Origin: F23-D06 sp045116675
GTDB taxonomy: Bacteria > Bacteroidota > Bacteroidia > Bacteroidales > WCHB1-69
Direction of reading: 5' to 3'
Length of the DNA stretch: 17,884 nt
NCBI GenBank assembly: GCA_045116675.1
Contig: JBGUMF010000010.1
Location: 1 to 17,884, forward strand
The notes beneath the pieces are model-generated. The model was not told the DNA's origin and searched no databases. It saw only the letters and a program-made list of their open reading frames with translations. Both the position numbers and the translations under genes were made by a program. Numbering within the stretch: the first letter of the stretch is position 1; the number at the start of each line of letters is the position of its first letter. Shown here piece by piece: positions 13,448-17,884 of this stretch.

Positions 13448-16400
13448 TTAGTCGCGAAGACAGCGGACAGAGATTCCAACATCTTTATGAAACAAACCCT
13501 GCCACACAATCGACTCATTACAGTCTATTGTGCGACACCGGGCCAAGTTGCTGGTGGCTGACTCTGCTGAAGAACTCCAGAAGACGGCGTTAAGGCCTGG
13601 CGTTCCATTGTAATTACTTACAGGAACGGCGCCAAAACCTGAAAGATTGTTCAAGAGCTGGTTGTAGCCAGGGGTACAAGAATTAAAGGAAGACTGCCAG
13701 CCGCTCTGTGAGGCCATTGCTTTAGCGACAAAAGTGTTATTGCTTCCACAACAATAATCTGATACCGACCCTAGATAGTTTATTAACTGTGACCATTCTG
13801 CGTTGCTTGGCAAATGCCACCCGTCGGGACAGATACCCTGTACCCCAGACGGGTTAGCTTCCGTTGATGATGCTCCGTACATCACAGCAGGCCAGTTATA
13901 CAGATAGCCTCGTTCCACCAACGGTATTGATATCCCACTGTCATAATAGTAAGGATTGGTATAGCTCGTGTTGCTGTTTCCAGCAGGGATAGGTTCACCA
14001 TCCGCATAGTAAGTGGAACGTAAGTTTTCTCGCATCCAGCATTGGTTTCCAATTTGTATGGTATTGTAAGAATTGCCTTCATAGTCTAACACCCAAGGGG
14101 CGTTGGGACAAGGCTGGTTATTGGGAGTAGGAGGCTCTGTGGTAAACGCCATCGTCATACCATAGGTGGTACCGATACTATTTGTAACGTATGCTCGAAC
14201 ATAGTACGTGGTACCGGCGTTGAGACCCGTAATGTGGCTTGTGAAAGGGCCGAGGCCTGTGCTATCGGAGGTATGGTTTCCCGCAATAGTCGGGTTCTCC
14301 GATGTTCCCCAACACACACCGCGTCCAACAATCGTTGCACCGCCATCTGTTGTGGCCACACCGCCGCAAGTAGCCGAATTCGCCGTCACATTGCTCACAG
14401 AATCCGTTGTGACCGTGGGAAGGAAGACCGTATGGCCGCTTCCACCAAGTGAATCGCGGAGACAACGAACCGAAAGACCATAAGCCTTGTCTTCTTCATA
14501 ATTGAAAAATACATCGTTGACGTAAGACAGATAACGAACCCGTGCAGAACTGTAATATGTCGTAGTGGACCAGAAAAGGGCAAAAACCCCTTGCTCGACG
14601 AAGTCGTCCAAAGTGAATTTCCAAAGACCAACGGGTACGGCACTGAAACCTGTAACATTATTAGTGCTTTGACTATTGCCGACAGTACAGAGTTGCGAGT
14701 TATTCCACCACCCCGTCGGAGAAGACAATGACTTGCCCACAGCAGCCGGATAGTCTCCACAAACGAACAAACTCTGGCTCTCCAAATAGTCCGAGAACTG
14801 AGTCCACTCCGCATAGCTCGGCAAATGCCAACCAATGGGACAAACGCCTTGCACTCCGGAAGGGTTGGTATTAGACGAGGAGGCTCCACGCATAGCGACA
14901 TTCCAATTGTAAAAGAGACCACGATCCTCCAACGGAATACTGGAATTGCTGTGGTCATAGCACCCGTTTAGAGAAAGAGCTGCCCCATCGGAATAATGTG
15001 CCGTCCGCAGGTTTTCGCGCATCCAGCACTGAGCGCCAATCAGCACTGTGTTGTACACATTGCCTTCAATATCTGTCACCATAGGGATGCCGGGACAAGG
15101 AGCGGCAATTGGAACGGAATCGGTAGGTTGCATGGAAAACACCACCTCATTTCCGTAAGCAATTCCTTCTTCGTTGGTGGCGTATGCCCGCACATAATAT
15201 GTGGTATTGGCCATGAGACCTATAAGGGTGCTTGTGAACGAACCAAGGCTGTCGCCATTGAAGGTATGGGAATCCTCAACAGTAGGGTTCGGAGAGGTAC
15301 TCCAGCATACACCCCGTGTGAGAATCGGCGCACCGCCATCCGATACCACATCACCGCCACAAGTAACCGTGGTTATCAAGGTATGCGTCACCATCACAGA
15401 ATCGGTGGTGACCGTGGGCGGCGTTATGACAGAAAAGGTGTCGTCACCTCGGATGCAACGTACTGAATAACAATCACACTTGTTGCCGTATGCCCAATCA
15501 ACAGTCGAACTACTGAACGGAAAGGAATGCGACTTTGCACTCCTTTTGGAATGTTGTGTGGCCGTCCAGAAATAGGCAGAGCAAAATGTGGGGAACACTG
15601 TAGGGAAAGTGTTGTTCGTAAAAGTACCCGCAGGCATTGCACTGAACCCCGTAGCATTGTTTGTGCTCAGGTTGTGTCCTGGTGAACATTCATCAGAGAA
15701 ATAGCTCCATGAGGTTGTGGAAGCAAGCGCCTTGGCAATGTGATCATCAAAATAGCTGCCACACCAGTAATCCGGTTGTGACATCACATAAGACAGTAAC
15801 TGCCACCACTCGTCTTCCGTAGGGAGATGCCAACCTGCCGGACAAATGCCACGTCTGTAACCGTTGTAATTCACAGAAAAAGCATGGTCGGCACTGTCGT
15901 CCACACTGGTCTCCCCATATGCTATGTTGAACGTGTCCATCATGGCATTCCAATTGTACAATAAACCAAAATTGCTGTCCACCGTTATGGAATCGTAATG
16001 CCTATACCGCTTCGCCATTTTACCCGTATATGTGCTATTATAAGTTGTATCTACAATGTACGTACCTGTGCTCGGAGAGGTCACACAACGCATATTTTCC
16101 CGCATCCAACACTGATTTCCAATTTTTACGGTGTTGTAAATATTGCCTTCGTGATCTGCTACCGTGGGAGTGCTGGGACAAGGCATTCCATCCGCGACAT
16201 CTACAGAGATGTCAAAATTTAACACAACTAATTGTGAAACATACTGTTCCTGCACAATATGATTACTTCCCCACTCCGCACCGTCGATAGTGGCATAGCC
16301 CACGTATTCCATTTGGTCTCCAACTTCGAATAGGTTGTCGATGACATCCTTGACTCCGTTTTTGGGTTGCACGCCACCAACAAACGCAATGGAATTTCCA

Positions 16401-16894
16401 CCTCCATTGCTGCGGTTCACCATCTTCACCGAAGAGATCCGGCCGTTCTGCCGCGCCGTCAGGAAATAGATGCCCGCCGAGGAAAGGGTGATACGGATTT
16501 CGTGAATGCCTGGCTGTAGGGGCGAATAATTATTTGCCCCTACGATACGTCCAGTGATATCGGTGATTTCCAACGATACATCACCTCGTTCCGCCACCTG
16601 CAGAATTGCAAATGTGGTGCCGTCAAAAGGGTTAGGGGTGTTCTGCGAAAGCCGCAGAGACGTTGCGCGCAACGCCTCTGCATCCTCGACACCCGTATGA
16701 TCCGTCATTGTCAGCACGGTGTCGGGCCACGTCAATGTCTCCTGCCACCCCTTGGTAAGGTTGCTGACAACCACTCGATTCAAAGGAACATATTGGTTAC
16801 TCGTATCGCGTCCCGTAAACGTCACGACTACCGTTTGCGCCGAAACCGCTGCAAACAGAAACACCATAATCATGAATGTAAATGTCTTTTTCAT
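13448..16894 (-). CDS. secreted three-module FISUMP protein with N-terminal sorting-like domain
   Basis: Complete 1148-residue protein. Signal peptide 1-20 (MKKTFTFMIMVFLFAAVSAQ). Residues about 82-160 resemble a T9SS type A sorting domain (NTPNPFDGTTF, LEITDITGRIV, SAGIYFLTARQNG, SVKMV) but at the N-terminal end. Three FISUMP domains lie at about 239-482, 600-813 and 929-1148. Each opens CP.xP.V.D.EGN.YNT..IG.QCWMREN and has a CP.GWHLP core and a final SVRC[IL]R. Two fibronectin-III-like linkers separate them (about 491-588 and 825-919; GVCW.TS.NPT, TTYYVRAY.TN). Many paired cysteines suggest disulphides. The protein is probably surface-exposed; FISUMP function is unknown, with adhesion or glycan binding proposed. 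It follows the partial gene upstream by 33 bases without a visible promoter, so the two may be cotranscribed. Confidence 0.93.
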   Translation of the reverse strand: MKKTFTFMIMVFLFAAVSAQTVVVTFTGRDTSNQYVPLNRVVVSNLTKGWQETLTWPDTVLTMTDHTGVEDAEALRATSLRLSQNTPNPFDGTTFAILQVAERGDVSLEITDITGRIVGANNYSPLQPGIHEIRITLSSAGIYFLTARQNGRISSVKMVNRSNGGGNSIAFVGGVQPKNGVKDVIDNLFEVGDQMEYVGYATIDGAEWGSNHIVQEQYVSQLVVLNFDISVDVADGMPCPSTPTVADHEGNIYNTVKIGNQCWMRENMRCVTSPSTGTYIVDTTYNSTYTGKMAKRYRHYDSITVDSNFGLLYNWNAMMDTFNIAYGETSVDDSADHAFSVNYNGYRRGICPAGWHLPTEDEWWQLLSYVMSQPDYWCGSYFDDHIAKALASTTSWSYFSDECSPGHNLSTNNATGFSAMPAGTFTNNTFPTVFPTFCSAYFWTATQHSKRSAKSHSFPFSSSTVDWAYGNKCDCYSVRCIRGDDTFSVITPPTVTTDSVMVTHTLITTVTCGGDVVSDGGAPILTRGVCWSTSPNPTVEDSHTFNGDSLGSFTSTLIGLMANTTYYVRAYATNEEGIAYGNEVVFSMQPTDSVPIAAPCPGIPMVTDIEGNVYNTVLIGAQCWMRENLRTAHYSDGAALSLNGCYDHSNSSIPLEDRGLFYNWNVAMRGASSSNTNPSGVQGVCPIGWHLPSYAEWTQFSDYLESQSLFVCGDYPAAVGKSLSSPTGWWNNSQLCTVGNSQSTNNVTGFSAVPVGLWKFTLDDFVEQGVFALFWSTTTYYSSARVRYLSYVNDVFFNYEEDKAYGLSVRCLRDSLGGSGHTVFLPTVTTDSVSNVTANSATCGGVATTDGGATIVGRGVCWGTSENPTIAGNHTSDSTGLGPFTSHITGLNAGTTYYVRAYVTNSIGTTYGMTMAFTTEPPTPNNQPCPNAPWVLDYEGNSYNTIQIGNQCWMRENLRSTYYADGEPIPAGNSNTSYTNPYYYDSGISIPLVERGYLYNWPAVMYGASSTEANPSGVQGICPDGWHLPSNAEWSQLINYLGSVSDYCCGSNNTFVAKAMASQSGWQSSFNSCTPGYNQLLNNLSGFGAVPVSNYNGTPGLNAVFWSSSAESATSNLARCRTIDCNESIVWQGLFHKDVGISVRCLRD

Positions 16895-16927
16895 CTTAGT
16901 GATAAATTATTCAATTCTTTTTATACC

Positions 16928-17884
16928 CTATTCCGTAATCTTGTCAATATAGTTGTCGGTTCCACGGTGCATAAGGAGATAAACCGCATCGTCGGTCACC
17001 CGAATCACCTTGTCGTAATAATCGCCAAATGAAAATGTCTTTTTCGGATTGGATGGTGCATAAAGGATCTTCGGTTCAAAATCCAGTTCGTTATCCAGGC
17101 GTCCCATCACAACACAACGGGGCTCCGGCTTCGTGTGAACCAGACGATGCCATTTGTGCGGTTTTTGCGCCCCATAGTTGTTCTTCTCCCCGTTATACAA
17201 CAGCCATAAATCCCCTTTCCACTCGAAAGCCACTGGAATGTCCTGATGATTATTTCCACCATCAACACAAGAATAAGGTAAAACGGCGGAATTCAGCAAA
17301 TCGCCCTTTTTATCAAACAGATACAAGTAAATATTCTGATAATAATTGTTGGTATGCACATATTTTCCATCCGAATAGACCACCTCTTTATGGCGGTAGG
17401 CCAAAACTAAAATCCGTCCGTCTTGTAAAGATATAATCTGTTCAGTATGGAAAGCCATATCCTTAACCTCATCCTCATAGGTAATATTATCCGGAACGTC
17501 AGTTTTATCCATCTCAATAATGTTCTCCTCCGAGAGTTCCCCCTCTCCATTAATGATGAATGTGGCAATCCCTTTTTCTGTTTCGCCAAAGAAAAACAAT
17601 TGCGCATTTTTTCCCGGCAACAAACTCATTCGATGGTCTGAAATTTTGCGGATGTTGTCGCTCGGCTCGAAGGGTACGACTTCCCCATTAGTGGTGACGG
17701 TAAGGAAACCAAACTCCCTTCTAAGGTCTCTCCCCTGGTTATTATCCCTGTAATACCTCGTTTCTTTCACAAAAACCGTCCCATCCTCCGACAAAAAACC
17801 AATGGCATCATAGGGTGCTTCACCTCGGAACTGTTCCTGAGCATGAGTGACGGTATTGCCTTCCGCGTCAACAACCTGTACATC
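16928..17884 (-). CDS. hypothetical protein, 5' end beyond the window
   Basis: The reading frame is open to the window edge, so the true start lies outside; 318 residues are visible, beginning DVQVVDAEGNTVTHAQEQ. Met/Leu at 17794 is a TTG codon inside the frame and not needed as start. I recognise no family. The sequence shows repeated short hydrophobic strands separated by charged turns (GRILVLAYRHKEVV, NIYLYLFDKKGDLLNSAVLP, DLWLLYNGE, AVYLLMHRG), suggesting a beta-propeller-like fold. No sorting domain is present at the C terminus (ends DNYIDKITE). It lies 33 bases upstream of the FISUMP gene on the same strand, which suggests a shared transcript. Confidence 0.8.
   Translation of the reverse strand, partial: DVQVVDAEGNTVTHAQEQFRGEAPYDAIGFLSEDGTVFVKETRYYRDNNQGRDLRREFGFLTVTTNGEVVPFEPSDNIRKISDHRMSLLPGKNAQLFFFGETEKGIATFIINGEGELSEENIIEMDKTDVPDNITYEDEVKDMAFHTEQIISLQDGRILVLAYRHKEVVYSDGKYVHTNNYYQNIYLYLFDKKGDLLNSAVLPYSCVDGGNNHQDIPVAFEWKGDLWLLYNGEKNNYGAQKPHKWHRLVHTKPEPRCVVMGRLDNELDFEPKILYAPSNPKKTFSFGDYYDKVIRVTDDAVYLLMHRGTDNYIDKITE

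Noticed and set aside
13448..16894. repeated FISUMP modules considered as an assembly duplication
   Set aside because: The three modules are clearly diverged at the residue level and separated by different linkers, so they are genuine ancient domain repeats.

Overview
The window looks like a chromosomal segment of a Bacteroidales-type member of the Bacteroidota. Three observations support this: a secreted protein with a type IX secretion system (T9SS) type A C-terminal sorting domain, a three-module FISUMP (Fibrobacter succinogenes major paralogous domain) surface protein, and several start-proximal promoters matching the Bacteroidota -7 consensus TAnnTTTG. Starts sit in A-rich leaders without clear Shine-Dalgarno sequences, as is usual in this phylum. 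I cannot name genus or species. No rRNA, tRNA, CRISPR array, phage or transposase gene is visible.

Layout. (1) 4-2175, minus strand: a compact operon of ABC ATPase, 73-aa single-span membrane protein, six-span ABC-2-like permease and YtrA-type GntR regulator. A 22-bp operator-like palindrome sits just downstream of the promoter, which suggests autoregulation. (2) 2176-2709: intergenic region with a symmetric nest of palindromes, including two inverted copies of a REP-like element; a third copy lies at 4674-4718. (3) 2710-5628, minus: housekeeping genes yicC (RNase-like), der/engA (ribosome-assembly GTPase) and a GNAT acetyltransferase. (4) 5720-7702, minus: a T9SS-exported protein with Asp-box motifs, bounded by strong terminators. 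(5) 7797-10700, minus: a TonB-system proton-channel operon (ExbB/TolQ, a conserved-looking four-span protein, two ExbD) without a TonB gene in view. (6) 10701-11052: AT-rich divergent intergenic region. (7) 11053-13363, plus: two small lipoproteins ending at an intrinsic terminator, then a class I/II PLP aminotransferase with its own promoter and terminator. (8) 13448-17884, minus: the 1148-aa FISUMP protein preceded by a gene cut by the window edge.

The points most worth a second look are these. The FISUMP protein has a sorting-domain-like module directly after its signal peptide, at the wrong end for a canonical T9SS cargo. The REP-like family shows compensatory base changes in its second hairpin. 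The operator/promoter arrangement of the GntR-ABC operon is unusually legible. No complete new defence or mobile system is evident; most of the window is core chromosome with accessory surface proteins.
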